Source of the DNA: Chitinophaga pinensis
GTDB lineage: Bacteria; Bacteroidota; Bacteroidia; NS11-12g; UBA9320
Assembly (NCBI GenBank): GCA_945907065.1
Contig: CAMDSC010000021.1
Location: forward strand, 1 to 40,027
Direction: 5' to 3'
Length of the DNA: 40,027 nucleotides
Shown: piece after piece, positions 25,767 to 34,753 of the stretch
Numbering within the stretch: the stretch's first letter is position 1
Layout: each line of letters begins with the position of its first letter
Position numbers and translations under genes: made by a program
Notes under the pieces: generated by a model
Seen by the model: the letters and a program-made list of their open reading frames with translations, nothing else
Told to the model about the DNA's origin: nothing
The model's database searches: none

Positions 25767-26837
25767 TTAGGGTTCATCAAATGTAACTACTACTTTTTTA
25801 GTTAATGGATGCGATTGACAGGTTAAAATATATCCATTTTCCAATTCGTCAGGTTCTAAACTGTAGTTAACATCCATATCCACTTTGCCATCCAATAATT
25901 TTGCACGGCAGGTACAGCAAACGCCACCTTTACAGGCATATGGTAAATTGGCTCCGTTTTTTAGGGCAGCATCTAAAATATTTACATCAGTAGTTTGCAG
26001 GTTAAATTTAAATTCATCACCATCTACAATGATCGTAACCTCACTTAACACATTTTCTTCAATTACTTGTTCGTCGTGTTTCTTTTTGGCAATGCCTGAA
26101 GTAACAAATAATTCGTAATGAATATATTTTTCAGGAACTCCTAAATCCATTAAAGTATCTTTCAGATCGATCAACATTTCTTCAGGACCACAAATAAATA
26201 CTGCATCTGTATTGCTGGGTTCAAATAAATTTTTGGCAAACTCGATACACTTTTCACCAGTGATATGTCCTTTAAATAATGGGCTTCCGATGGCTTCACG
26301 ACTCATAATATAATTCAAAGAAAGCCGGCCCATATATTGGTTTTTCAAAGCTTCAAGTTCTTCTCTAAAAACCACCGACTCAACATTTTTATTACCATAA
26401 AAAAGAGTAAAGCTACTATTTGGTTCCTCAAATAAAACTGTTTTTAGAATGGAAATGATTGGAGTAATTCCACTTCCAGCTGCAAAACCTAAATAGTTTT
26501 TTGAACTAGAAGCATCTATCGGAGTAGTAAATTTGCCTAATGGTGGCATCACTTCTAGCACATCTCCAACTTTAAGTTGCTTGTTTGCAAACGTTGAAAA
26601 TATTCCATCATACATTTGCTTAACAGCAACCCTAAAATCGTTGTCATGTGGGCTTGTGCATAATGAATAGGAACGGCGAATCTCTTCACCATTAAATTCC
26701 TTTCGGATGGTAATATACTGCCCATGAGTAAACTTAAAAATATCTTTTTGCTCCTCAGGTATTTCAAAAGCTATGGAAACACACTCAGGGGTTTCCTTTC
26801 TTATTTCCCTTACTTTGATTTTATAAAATTCTATCAC
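25767..26837 (-). CDS. paaE: PaaE: phenylacetyl-CoA epoxidase reductase subunit
   Basis: A 356-residue flavin and iron-sulfur reductase that passes electrons from NADPH to the PaaA di-iron site. Order: ferredoxin-reductase FAD domain (HGQYITIR, RRSYSLCTSP), NAD(P) domain (YLGFAAGSGITPIISILK, VFICGPEEML), then a C-terminal plant-type [2Fe-2S] domain with ligands in CKGGVCCTCRAKLLDG and ILTCQSHPL. The start is GTG 26837, immediately preceded by an in-frame TAA. Here the reductase gene comes first (paaEABC), whereas E. coli has it after paaD. No promoter box is visible in the 55-nt gap to the TerB-like gene, so that gene may head the operon. Confidence 0.93.
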   Translation of the reverse strand: MIEFYKIKVREIRKETPECVSIAFEIPEEQKDIFKFTHGQYITIRKEFNGEEIRRSYSLCTSPHDNDFRVAVKQMYDGIFSTFANKQLKVGDVLEVMPPLGKFTTPIDASSSKNYLGFAAGSGITPIISILKTVLFEEPNSSFTLFYGNKNVESVVFREELEALKNQYMGRLSLNYIMSREAIGSPLFKGHITGEKCIEFAKNLFEPSNTDAVFICGPEEMLIDLKDTLMDLGVPEKYIHYELFVTSGIAKKKHDEQVIEENVLSEVTIIVDGDEFKFNLQTTDVNILDAALKNGANLPYACKGGVCCTCRAKLLDGKVDMDVNYSLEPDELENGYILTCQSHPLTKKVVVTFDEP

Positions 26838-26892
26838 TTAGTTTTATTGCTAAATTGTTTAACTGTTAAATTGCTATTTCTCTAATTCTTAA

Positions 26893-27240
26893 TTAAATGC
26901 CCCACCAAATAAACAAATGACTGATTAATTTATCTTCTTCACGAGCCACTTTTTCATCAGCATTAATCAGTTTCATGGCAAATCTTAAAAAATCGATACG
27001 TTCGTTTTCGGTTGATTCTTCCATAAAATCATAAGCTGCTTTTTCAAAATGTTCCAGATAATCATCTTCATCCAATAAGGTAAGTTCGTCCAATGCTGCA
27101 TCCAAATTACTTCCTAATGGAAAGTTTTTTTTGATGTAATCTACTATTACTCTCCCTTCTTCAGGCTTAAAATCGCCATCAACCTGCGATAGTATCGACA
27201 GCATTTGAAACCCTAATATATCTTTATTGTTTTTTTTCAC
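26893..27240 (-). CDS. TerB-like helical protein
   Basis: A 115-residue acidic, all-helical protein beginning at GTG 27240. The pattern ILGFQMLSILSQVDGDFKPE at the N-terminus and FAMKLINADEKVAREEDKLI near the end, with acidic D-x-D/E turns, resembles TerB/tellurite-resistance-type domains, which bind metal ions and occur in many non-tellurite contexts. It sits 55 nt upstream of paaE on the same strand and may be the first gene of the paaEABC transcript. A direct link to phenylacetate metabolism is not shown. The family assignment is by pattern and is moderate. Confidence 0.65.
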   Translation of the reverse strand: MKKNNKDILGFQMLSILSQVDGDFKPEEGRVIVDYIKKNFPLGSNLDAALDELTLLDEDDYLEHFEKAAYDFMEESTENERIDFLRFAMKLINADEKVAREEDKLISHLFIWWGI

Positions 27241-27343
27241 TTCGTTACTATTATTAAACTGTTGGATTGATAAAATTGTTCTGCCATTATGTTAAATTTT
27301 CAAATCCCTTTCTTGTAAATTCGCCTACAAACTTATAGCAATT

Positions 27344-27958
27344 ATGGCAAGGTTAAAAATGATAATTATCAGTGTGTTTATTTTCTTTTTTTTTGCACAA
27401 GTAAAAGCTCAAAATTTCAATGCACAATTACTTGGCGGAATGAATGTGTCACAGGTGGACGGCGATAGTTACGGGGGTTATAATCAACCGGGAATATTGG
27501 GTGGATTTAGTATTTATCGCAATGCAAATGATAAATATAATTATGGTTTTGAAATGCTGTATTCACAAAAAGGAAGTCATAAAAAAACAACTCCCGATGA
27601 CCCATTGATTTTCAGATTGCGATACAGCTATATCTGTATGCCGCTGTTCATAGATTTTAAACAATTGGGTGTAAGTCTTAAAAAAATTACTATTCGTGCA
27701 GCAGTATCACCCAATATTAAAATAACTTCAAAAGTAGATTTTGGTTATGATTGGCAATATAACAGCATCCGTCCTTTTGAAATTAGTGGACTGGTAAGTA
27801 TAAACTATAAATTTAATGAGCAATTAGGAATTATGATTCGCCATGAAAATAGTTTGATATCCATAGGCACACCTGCTAATAATTCCAATTATAAAACGAG
27901 CCGTCGGGGATTGTATAACCGCTTGGTTTCGTTTGTTGTGAGTTATGATTTGAAGTAA
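27344..27958 (+). CDS. Outer-membrane beta-barrel protein (porin/PorT-like family)
   Basis: A 204-residue protein with a signal peptide (MARLKMIIISVFIFFFFAQVKAQ) followed by alternating amphipathic strands typical of an eight-stranded outer-membrane barrel: NAQLLGGMNVSQVDGDSYGG, GILGGFSIYR, NYGFEMLYSQKG, YSYICMPLFIDFK and a final VSFVVSYDLK. The GGMNVSQVDGDSYGGYN opening is a common start of small Bacteroidota OMP_b-brl proteins. No substrate can be predicted. It converges on a second small barrel gene with only 4 nt between stops. A near-consensus TAAATTCG at 27316-27323 may be the -7 box. Confidence 0.8.
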   Translation: MARLKMIIISVFIFFFFAQVKAQNFNAQLLGGMNVSQVDGDSYGGYNQPGILGGFSIYRNANDKYNYGFEMLYSQKGSHKKTTPDDPLIFRLRYSYICMPLFIDFKQLGVSLKKITIRAAVSPNIKITSKVDFGYDWQYNSIRPFEISGLVSINYKFNEQLGIMIRHENSLISIGTPANNSNYKTSRRGLYNRLVSFVVSYDLK

Positions 27959-27962
27959 AATT

Positions 27963-28541
27963 TTACAACCTAACCTTAAATCCTATCGGGAAAAAAGTAC
28001 CGGCATAAAAATCCTTGTAACTCGAAGCATTCATTGGGGAATAATAAAATCGGTTTATAGGAGCCAAAACTATAAGTGGGGAGGTTTCTATAAAAAACCG
28101 TTTTGTTACCCTGATATTAAGCGTTATGCTGGCATTAACCGTTGGTCCAAATTCATCATTGTCATCCCAATTAACATGCGCCACTCCTACTCCCAAGCCC
28201 GAGGTCCAAAATATACGGTCTTTGTATAATTTCAGCTTGTAATAGTAATTAAGACTTAGCAAACTAAGATTGGCTGAAAGGTTGTCAGAATGATCGGTAG
28301 CTGCCCTCCCTAAATGCCTTACATGCTCGTATGAAATTCCATTCTGCAAGTTTTTTTTCAGGTCTTTTTGGTATTCAAAAAAAGTTCGGACTCCAAATGA
28401 ATTGTATATATCTACCATCCCTCCGGTTTGAAAACTTAAATAATTTGGTTTGGGAGGTTTTTCATTGATTTGAGAATATATATTAGTATTTGAAACAGCA
28501 ATTATTAAAGTTAATAAGAGGGTTTTTTTTAACTTATTCAT
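27963..28541 (-). CDS. Small outer-membrane beta-barrel protein, downstream partner of the large T9SS cargo gene
   Basis: A 192-residue protein with a signal peptide (KTLLLTLIIAVSNTNIYSQ) and amphipathic strands separated by turns (YLSFQTGGMVDIYNSFGV, LSLLSLNYYYKLKLY, IFWTSGLGVGVAHVNWDD, ASITLNIRVTKRFFIETSPL), ending in FFPIGFKVRL with a terminal hydrophobic-aromatic pattern. I do not recognise a named family; it is too short for PorP/SprF. Its ATG is 7 nt after the stop of the 1253-residue cargo gene, so they form one operon. Large gliding-type T9SS proteins are often encoded next to an outer-membrane protein that retains them, so this may be such a partner; that is an inference. Confidence 0.7.
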   Translation of the reverse strand: MNKLKKTLLLTLIIAVSNTNIYSQINEKPPKPNYLSFQTGGMVDIYNSFGVRTFFEYQKDLKKNLQNGISYEHVRHLGRAATDHSDNLSANLSLLSLNYYYKLKLYKDRIFWTSGLGVGVAHVNWDDNDEFGPTVNASITLNIRVTKRFFIETSPLIVLAPINRFYYSPMNASSYKDFYAGTFFPIGFKVRL

Positions 28542-28548
28542 TACTAAA

Positions 28549-31500
28549 CTATTTTATCACCGTCACCGTTCCTCGCTGGTAATGTGTGCTGCGGTCCCAG
28601 CCGGTGTAGGTTACCTGCCAAATATAAACTTCCTGCCCCTTGCTGTCGTTGATATAATTGCCATCCCAATCCTGATGTTTATTTTCAGAATCAAATACTT
28701 TTTCGCCCCAGCGGGTATAAACCTGCATGTGATAGGTTTTTACAAATACCGGAACAAACCCCCAGGTTTCATTGAGGCCATCATAGTTTTTGGTAAACGC
28801 ATTGGGCACATGAAGCAATGGCGGCTGTATTAAATAAATACTGTTGCTGCGGCTTTGCGCCGAATAACCTTTGGGATTTTCATTGGCCACCACGGTATAC
28901 CAATACCCGCCCCAATCATAATCCAGTTCATGGTCGTCGTAGGTTCTTTGGCTGGCCAAAATAGAAAGGATGGGTCGCTGTGAGCCTGTATCTACCGAAC
29001 GTTCTAAGGTGTAAGTGCTAATGCCTGCCTGCCACTGGCGGTAAGGCTGCCAATCTAATACATGAAAAAATGGTTTGCTTTCGCCAGTAAGTATAATGTT
29101 ACAACCAATGTTGGATTTAACACTCGATTGCCCGCATTTATCATGCACTACTAATGAATAGCAATAGGACTGCGTTTGCACATCAAGGGTATTATCAACA
29201 TAAAAAGTATCATTAATACTTCCAAAATCTTTGACGTATTCAAAATTAAGAGTTGGTGTATTTACACTTCGGTAAATGGAATAGGTTCCAAAATCGGCCT
29301 CGGTACTTTTGAGCCAATGTATTGAAACATCTTTATTATTAACAACGGTTGCCGTAATTACTTTGGTAGGTTTAATGGGCGATTCACTTTCCTGAACGGA
29401 GGAAACTTTATATGACAAAGCACCTTCCACCCCACAAATATTTACAACCTTTAAATAATAGCTGTAATTTTTATTTCGAGGGTCGGTCACATTTTTATCC
29501 AAATATTTTCCATCAGCTACGGTTCTAAAAGTATCTATAACCGTGGTTTTTCCATCGGGAGAAATTTTATACAAAACGGTATAACTATAGAACCGTGAAG
29601 CTGGAAGTGCTGACCAGGAAAGCTGAATGTCGTCACCGTTTGTAAAGACCAAACAAATGGTTTCAGGTGGCGGCAAAACGGGCGGCGGGGTTACCAAAAT
29701 TTTTATTTTACCACTATTCGATTTAAAATCAGGGCAACCTCGGTCTCTAACTTCCGCATTTATAACAAACGTATCTTTACCTGCATGCACACACTTAGGC
29801 GACCATTTAAAATTGGAAACTGACTTAGCAACGCCATGCTCAGTAGCTGGAAACCGTATAAAATCTTTCTCAATATTTTGAAGGGATGTGAAAACTGTAT
29901 TTATAGTATCATCATCCGGGTCGGTTATTGTATAATCAAATAATAACGTATCAAATGCCATTATGGTAAAAAAGGTATCGCGGAGTTCGGGTTTTCGGTT
30001 TAGGTTTTCTACTGCAAACTTAAAAGCGGCATTGCTGCATCGTGGACTAATATTTTTTTCAGCATAAGCTCCCTTTGTAGTTGGAAAATCACTTATTGGC
30101 CCTACCTGATTTCCCATAGGACAACTGGAACAAACCGATTGGTAAATAACCCCACGTTTGTCAAACCTGCTTGTGCCACCATCCACATGGTCGGCAGTTT
30201 GAGTACCTCCAAAATAAGTGGCATACAGAAGATGTTTTAATTCCTTTGAAAAAACTAAGATATAAAAATCACTGCCGTCAGTAGTCTTTTGAAAAGCATC
30301 GGGTGTTATTGGTAGATTACTTGTGGTACTAAACGATTTTTCACTTGTTCTTCCTCCCCAACCTGAAATAAATACCCGATTACATTCGGCCACCATAAAG
30401 GCATTAATAGTAATATCCGGTCGGTTATCACCACCACCAAAGGTAGCACTGTAAATAACCGATGTTAAATCATGGTTAAGCATGGTTAAAAACTGCCCCG
30501 TGTTTCCTGTATTATAAACATTACCTTTAACCGGGATAGTGCCATCTGTTTGCCCTACAACATATACCCTGTCCTGGTCATCCAGCTCTAATGAAATTAT
30601 TTGATCGTATTTATTTGAACCAAAATAAGTGGCTTTTATCAAGGTTCTGCCATCGGCAGATATGTTGGCAATATATCCATCGGCAGTACCTCCCAAATAA
30701 CTGGGGTTTAAAGTACCTGCGGTATTTGATAAGCCTGCCCCGCTAATTCCACCCGAAACAAATATATTTTTACTTTTATCAAAATCAATACTATAAATAC
30801 TTGAATTTTTATCCCCCCCAATATAACTGGACCAATAAAGTTGCGATGCATCGGGCGAAAATTTAAAAATTAATCCTTGTTGAACTTGATTAGAATTCGT
30901 GGTTTTAAATCCGTTTTTTATATCAATATCATCCGACAACGTAGAAACTACGCCATACATATTTCCTGCATCATCACAAATAACATCGCCCCTAAAATTA
31001 TCAGCGTAAAAATACCGTGTTGGAAATAACTCGTTTAATCCATCATTCTTAGTTCCACCAAAAAATGTAGAACCTACCAAAGAATTCCCATTTGTACTTA
31101 ATTTTGTTAAAATAATATCTGACCCACCAGATTTAAAGGAGGAATAAGCAGAATTGGTTACCGGATAATCTCTTGAAAATGTAGAACCTAAAATAACCAG
31201 GTTTCCTGATTTATCTACCACAATGCTATGAGGATATTCGTTATCTACTCCGCCAATATAGGTAGCATACATAAGTTGCGATCCGTCGGCTGAATATTTA
31301 CTAATTGTTATATCACATGGAAAAACATAATAAGGATTAATATTATCATCCCTTCCACCATTGTAGGTTTGCATAAATGCACCGGGTGTTGTAGGGTATT
31401 TACCATTAGGAATTTCGGCATACGCTTCGGTAGTTATTCCTCCGGCATACAAATTTCCTTGTTCATCATAGGTGGCAGTAAACCCAAAATTATCGGCTGT

Positions 31501-32310
31501 AGTGCCTGAATAGGTTGAAAAAATTAAAATGGGATCAATAACTAAAGTTGATTTTGAATTGAAGAAATCTTCAGGAATATTGGTAAATGAAAGAATATTT
31601 CCCTCCAATTTCATATTAACCAAAACCGATTCACTGCCATTGGTTTTGCTTATCAAATAACTGGCCGGAACCATTTCGGTATAATCAATTACCGAAGTTT
31701 TAATTTTTAAAGCATTTCCTAATAACTGAAGTGCTTCGGCTCCATTATATTTTATTTGTATATCAGCCGGATTACTGCCAACTCCACAAATAAAATTATA
31801 CTTTAGTTCAATTCCATTCGATAAAAGCTCCAAATCAATATCCGTATAAAGTTCTTTTATTAGCAAACGATTAAATAGCTTTACATCGGTTGCCCACTTG
31901 GTTTTGTCATTACCCAAAAAATAATTATGTTTGGTAATTTGCTCTGATGATTCGCTAATATTTTGTTTCTCTATTTTGCCACCTATAAATTGTTGTTCAA
32001 TGCTGTGATACTTAATTTTTAAAGGTTCAGAATTTTGCTTTTTGAATAGTTCCAGCTTGCTATCATTAGCATGATGTGATTTTTCATACAGTTCCTGAAA
32101 TTTAGCATTATCATAAAACAGATAAGAAATTCCTTGTTCGGAAATTAAAACGTTACCTGAAACAATTGGCTTTGTATAAAGAATTTTTGAATCCAACTGC
32201 CCTTTGTTTTCAATGAATTGAGCGGATGTGTTGAAATAAAAATAAAGGAGAATAACTGATGATATTACTCTAAAGTACGGTCTTAATATTTCTAATACTT
32301 TAAAAGTCAT
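28549..32310 (-). CDS. Large T9SS cargo protein with SBBP repeats and gliding-motility-type C-terminal domain
   Basis: A 1253-residue secreted protein. The N-terminal hydrophobic segment (VISSVILLYFYFNTSAQ) is the signal, preceded by a longer than usual charged region. It is followed by FIENKGQLDSKILYTK, the opening of the DUF7948 domain that precedes SBBP repeats. Residues about 270-760 carry repeated seven-bladed-type units of the form YATYIGG...D or YFGG (YATYIGGVDNEY, GSTFFGGTKND, SATFGGGDNR, YATYFGGTQ), then Ig/fibronectin-like domains, and finally a CHU_C/gliding-associated domain: NAFTKNYDGLNETWGF, then VYTRWGEKVFDS and DGNYINDSKGQEVYIW. This ending is the type B signal for T9SS export. 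Function is probably adhesion or surface structure. The small barrel gene follows within 7 nt. Confidence 0.88.
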   Translation of the reverse strand: MTFKVLEILRPYFRVISSVILLYFYFNTSAQFIENKGQLDSKILYTKPIVSGNVLISEQGISYLFYDNAKFQELYEKSHHANDSKLELFKKQNSEPLKIKYHSIEQQFIGGKIEKQNISESSEQITKHNYFLGNDKTKWATDVKLFNRLLIKELYTDIDLELLSNGIELKYNFICGVGSNPADIQIKYNGAEALQLLGNALKIKTSVIDYTEMVPASYLISKTNGSESVLVNMKLEGNILSFTNIPEDFFNSKSTLVIDPILIFSTYSGTTADNFGFTATYDEQGNLYAGGITTEAYAEIPNGKYPTTPGAFMQTYNGGRDDNINPYYVFPCDITISKYSADGSQLMYATYIGGVDNEYPHSIVVDKSGNLVILGSTFSRDYPVTNSAYSSFKSGGSDIILTKLSTNGNSLVGSTFFGGTKNDGLNELFPTRYFYADNFRGDVICDDAGNMYGVVSTLSDDIDIKNGFKTTNSNQVQQGLIFKFSPDASQLYWSSYIGGDKNSSIYSIDFDKSKNIFVSGGISGAGLSNTAGTLNPSYLGGTADGYIANISADGRTLIKATYFGSNKYDQIISLELDDQDRVYVVGQTDGTIPVKGNVYNTGNTGQFLTMLNHDLTSVIYSATFGGGDNRPDITINAFMVAECNRVFISGWGGRTSEKSFSTTSNLPITPDAFQKTTDGSDFYILVFSKELKHLLYATYFGGTQTADHVDGGTSRFDKRGVIYQSVCSSCPMGNQVGPISDFPTTKGAYAEKNISPRCSNAAFKFAVENLNRKPELRDTFFTIMAFDTLLFDYTITDPDDDTINTVFTSLQNIEKDFIRFPATEHGVAKSVSNFKWSPKCVHAGKDTFVINAEVRDRGCPDFKSNSGKIKILVTPPPVLPPPETICLVFTNGDDIQLSWSALPASRFYSYTVLYKISPDGKTTVIDTFRTVADGKYLDKNVTDPRNKNYSYYLKVVNICGVEGALSYKVSSVQESESPIKPTKVITATVVNNKDVSIHWLKSTEADFGTYSIYRSVNTPTLNFEYVKDFGSINDTFYVDNTLDVQTQSYCYSLVVHDKCGQSSVKSNIGCNIILTGESKPFFHVLDWQPYRQWQAGISTYTLERSVDTGSQRPILSILASQRTYDDHELDYDWGGYWYTVVANENPKGYSAQSRSNSIYLIQPPLLHVPNAFTKNYDGLNETWGFVPVFVKTYHMQVYTRWGEKVFDSENKHQDWDGNYINDSKGQEVYIWQVTYTGWDRSTHYQRGTVTVIK

Positions 32311-32388
32311 TACATTTCCTATACAAATAGACGCTATTAAATTGAAATTAGTTGTTTATAATTTACGAATGGCAATCTTTTTACTTTT

Positions 32389-33324
32389 TCAAGGGGTAAA
32401 ATCAAAGAGTTTAACAGTATAGTAGTAGGTTTTATTTCCTTTTAATTTTATGGTTACATCAATTTTATCTCCTTCTTTAAGTTTTGATGTATCCAATTCA
32501 GGAGTCCAAACTAAAGTTGGTAAACCATAGCCTTCCACTACAGTTTCAAGCTTTAGTTTAATAGGCACTTTGCCTATCATCATGGTTACTTGAGCATCTT
32601 TCAAATCATTATAAATACTGAACGACCATTTTTTAAACAAAAACATTTTATTGATATAGCCGTTATAAGGCCAGGCTATAAAATTGCTAGAATAATATAA
32701 CGTATCACGAGTTCGGGAGTCATCAAGAGCCCATAAGACGCATTTGGATTTAGTGCTTCCATGGCCCCAAACCATGCTAAAAGGATATAACATCCAACGG
32801 CGATTGCCAAGAGTTGGGTGAGTTTGATCGGCCACAAATGAAGTAACCGCTAATGTAGTGGTAGCATTTTGGGTTAGCAAACCATATTTGGCAGCTTCGG
32901 CTGCTTCAGCACCATAGCAACTCCAAATTTTTGGTATTTCATGGTTCAATTTGTTATTGCTTTCCATTACCAATGCAGCCCTTTGGCACCAATCATTAAG
33001 TTGTGAATCTAAATAAATTGGAGGCACACCAGCACTTACTCTAAAATAATTTATCCGGTCTTCAACTTTCTGTTGAATATAATTAGGAATCACACCCATT
33101 TTACAAGCTTTGGTATCACCTATCCATTCATATTCCAAAATTGTTTTGGCTCCATCCTGAATTTTAGCAATTCGGGTATTGTAATAATTGATTCTAAAAT
33201 TTTCCTTAGAAAGGGCTATTTCAATCTGATCAAGTTTAATGTCTTTCGAATCCTTTAATTTTTCTGCCTGTAATATTTGAGAGGCTTTTACTAACTCACC
33301 TTCCTTAATATAAGCATTTAGCAA
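32389..33324 (-). CDS. CAP (SCP/PR1-like) domain protein, probably the 3' half of a TPR-CAP gene
   Basis: From TTG 33324 this gives 311 residues containing a CAP domain (about 105-235): VEDRINYFRVSAGVPPIYLD, LNDWCQRAALVMESNN, then NRRWMLYPFSMVWGHG, and a C-terminal beta domain. CAP proteins are normally exported, yet there is no signal peptide here. The same frame stays open upstream to 33474 for 50 more codons without any ATG, GTG or TTG, encoding a helical stretch (SRDRFSINTIFKGIKLPAPE). It overlaps the end of the upstream TPR gene at a run of ten A (minus strand, 33450-33459). A -1 slip there would join the two frames into one 766-residue secreted TPR-CAP protein. TTG 33324 is therefore a formal start only. 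Confidence 0.7.
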   Translation of the reverse strand: MLNAYIKEGELVKASQILQAEKLKDSKDIKLDQIEIALSKENFRINYYNTRIAKIQDGAKTILEYEWIGDTKACKMGVIPNYIQQKVEDRINYFRVSAGVPPIYLDSQLNDWCQRAALVMESNNKLNHEIPKIWSCYGAEAAEAAKYGLLTQNATTTLAVTSFVADQTHPTLGNRRWMLYPFSMVWGHGSTKSKCVLWALDDSRTRDTLYYSSNFIAWPYNGYINKMFLFKKWSFSIYNDLKDAQVTMMIGKVPIKLKLETVVEGYGLPTLVWTPELDTSKLKEGDKIDVTIKLKGNKTYYYTVKLFDFTP

Positions 33325-33434
33325 GGCATAAAGATTTTCTTTATAAATGATTTTGAATTCGGGTGCTGGAAGTTTTATTCCTTTAAAAATAGTATTAATA
33401 GAAAACCTGTCACGAGAAGTAAGCGGCTTTTTTA

Positions 33435-34688
33435 TTATTTCGTTAATAATTTTTTTTTTAGCTCCGCTAACTCTTTAGAGGCTGGATAATCAGTGGTAGC
33501 TTGCGTAATGAGCAGTGCCAAAAATCCGGGTGACTCATTTTCCTTGGCAAATTCAATAATTTTAATCCACCTGGCGGCTATTTCTTTTTCCGTAGGAACA
33601 AGAGTATCATTATTAACAGAGGTCTTAATAATATATTTTTTAGCTAAATAAGATGCCGCCTTGTCGTGAGTGTTGGTGTAATAATAATCACTCATTTTCC
33701 AAAGCACATTTTCAGCAAAAGGTTGAAGAAAAATATCAATTTTTTTCAGATTTTCAAAGGCAGGATTATTACCCTTTAATGCTTTATTTCTAGCAAATTG
33801 AAATATCATAGTATCCGTCTCAGCAGGATTTGGGCCATCAATAGAATTGCGGATTAGATACATTGCCAAAGCATTTTCTTTTTTTATTAAAAAAGTATCT
33901 GCAGGATTATAAACAAGTGCTTTACGAACTATTTCCATCATAAGCGACGAAGGTGGTTCTTTAGCTATTTGGTCTTTAGCTATAAGGTATTGATAGAAAT
34001 TTACTTTTGAATTTTTATCACCAAAAACCTTTCGGGCTAATTCTAAATAATAATTAGCTGAATCGTAATTCTTCTTTTTCCAATACACATCCGTCATAAA
34101 AAGAAAAGGGTCTACTATTGGATTTTCAATTTCCTGACCTGAATTTTTGGTATCTTCATATCCACTTATTAATTTTTTATAATACGATTTGGCAGAAGCC
34201 GTATCACCGCTCATTTGATAGGATTTGCCAATCATAAAAAAAGCAATTATATCCTTATTAAGTCCGTAGGAAATAGTATAAAGTTTGATGGCTTTAGGGT
34301 ATCTGTTTACCTTATATTCCTCCTCGGCCAAGGCGTTATTTATTTTTACTAATTCAGCTATAAACTCATCATACTTACCTTCATACTTTTTATCCTTATC
34401 TCTTAGTTTTGCTTTGGCCACCATTTTACAGGCATCTTTAAAAGCCTCCGGATTTTTTTTAACAAAAAAATCTTGCTTTGATAATTCAAACAAAGAAATG
34501 GCATGTAAATAATAAGTTAAAGGGTCTTTTTTTGTAACCTCATTTTCAAGTGCATCCGATGTTAATTTATAGGCTCTTTCAAAATAACCTTCGTCAATGG
34601 CCTTTTGAGCTTTATCGAGATTTATCTGCTGCGATTTTGCAATTCCAGCTGATAGGAAGAGACAGATTAAAATTATTATTCTTTGCAT
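33435..34688 (-). CDS. Secreted TPR-repeat protein (probable 5' half of a TPR-CAP gene)
   Basis: A 417-residue exported protein. The signal peptide is MQRIIILICLFLSAGIAKSQ. Tetratricopeptide-like helix pairs follow: AQKAIDEGYFERAYKLTSDA, YPKAIKLYTISYGLNKDIIA, AFFMIGKSYQMSGDTASAKS, TDVYWKKKNYDSANYYLELA. TPR domains mediate protein contacts in the periplasm or at the outer membrane. The promoter is one of the best in the window (-33 and -7 at 34726-34729 and 34699-34706), with the -7 box 10 nt from the ATG. It ends ELKKKLLTK-stop right after an A10 tract; in the -1 frame translation would continue into the CAP domain. Either the stop is real and the downstream frame is orphaned, or slippage yields the long form. 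Confidence 0.8.
   Translation of the reverse strand: MQRIIILICLFLSAGIAKSQQINLDKAQKAIDEGYFERAYKLTSDALENEVTKKDPLTYYLHAISLFELSKQDFFVKKNPEAFKDACKMVAKAKLRDKDKKYEGKYDEFIAELVKINNALAEEEYKVNRYPKAIKLYTISYGLNKDIIAFFMIGKSYQMSGDTASAKSYYKKLISGYEDTKNSGQEIENPIVDPFLFMTDVYWKKKNYDSANYYLELARKVFGDKNSKVNFYQYLIAKDQIAKEPPSSLMMEIVRKALVYNPADTFLIKKENALAMYLIRNSIDGPNPAETDTMIFQFARNKALKGNNPAFENLKKIDIFLQPFAENVLWKMSDYYYTNTHDKAASYLAKKYIIKTSVNNDTLVPTEKEIAARWIKIIEFAKENESPGFLALLITQATTDYPASKELAELKKKLLTK
33450..33459 (-). other. A10 homopolymer at the TPR/CAP frame junction (possible slippage site)
   Basis: On the minus strand the codons read CTA AAA AAA AAA TTA in the TPR frame and GCT AAA AAA AAA ATT in the CAP frame. The TPR frame stops at 33435-33437, a few codons later; the CAP frame runs on for 354 codons. 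Ten A residues can cause ribosomal or RNA-polymerase slippage, and are also a common place for indel mutation or sequencing error. Confidence 0.55.
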
Positions 34689-34698
34689 TTTTATTTTT

Positions 34699-34729
34699 CA
34701 AACATAGGGCGAAAATTTACATTTTCAAA
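34699..34729 (-). promoter_or_regulatory. Complete -33/-7 promoter of the TPR(-CAP) gene
   Basis: On the minus strand, TTTG (34729-34726), a 19-nt spacer and TATGTTTG (34706-34699) match the Bacteroidota consensus at the expected spacing. ATG 34688 is 10 nt past the -7 box, so the leader is about 5 nt. Confidence 0.7.
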
Positions 34730-34753
34730 CTTCAAAACTAATCTTCTGTTTTT

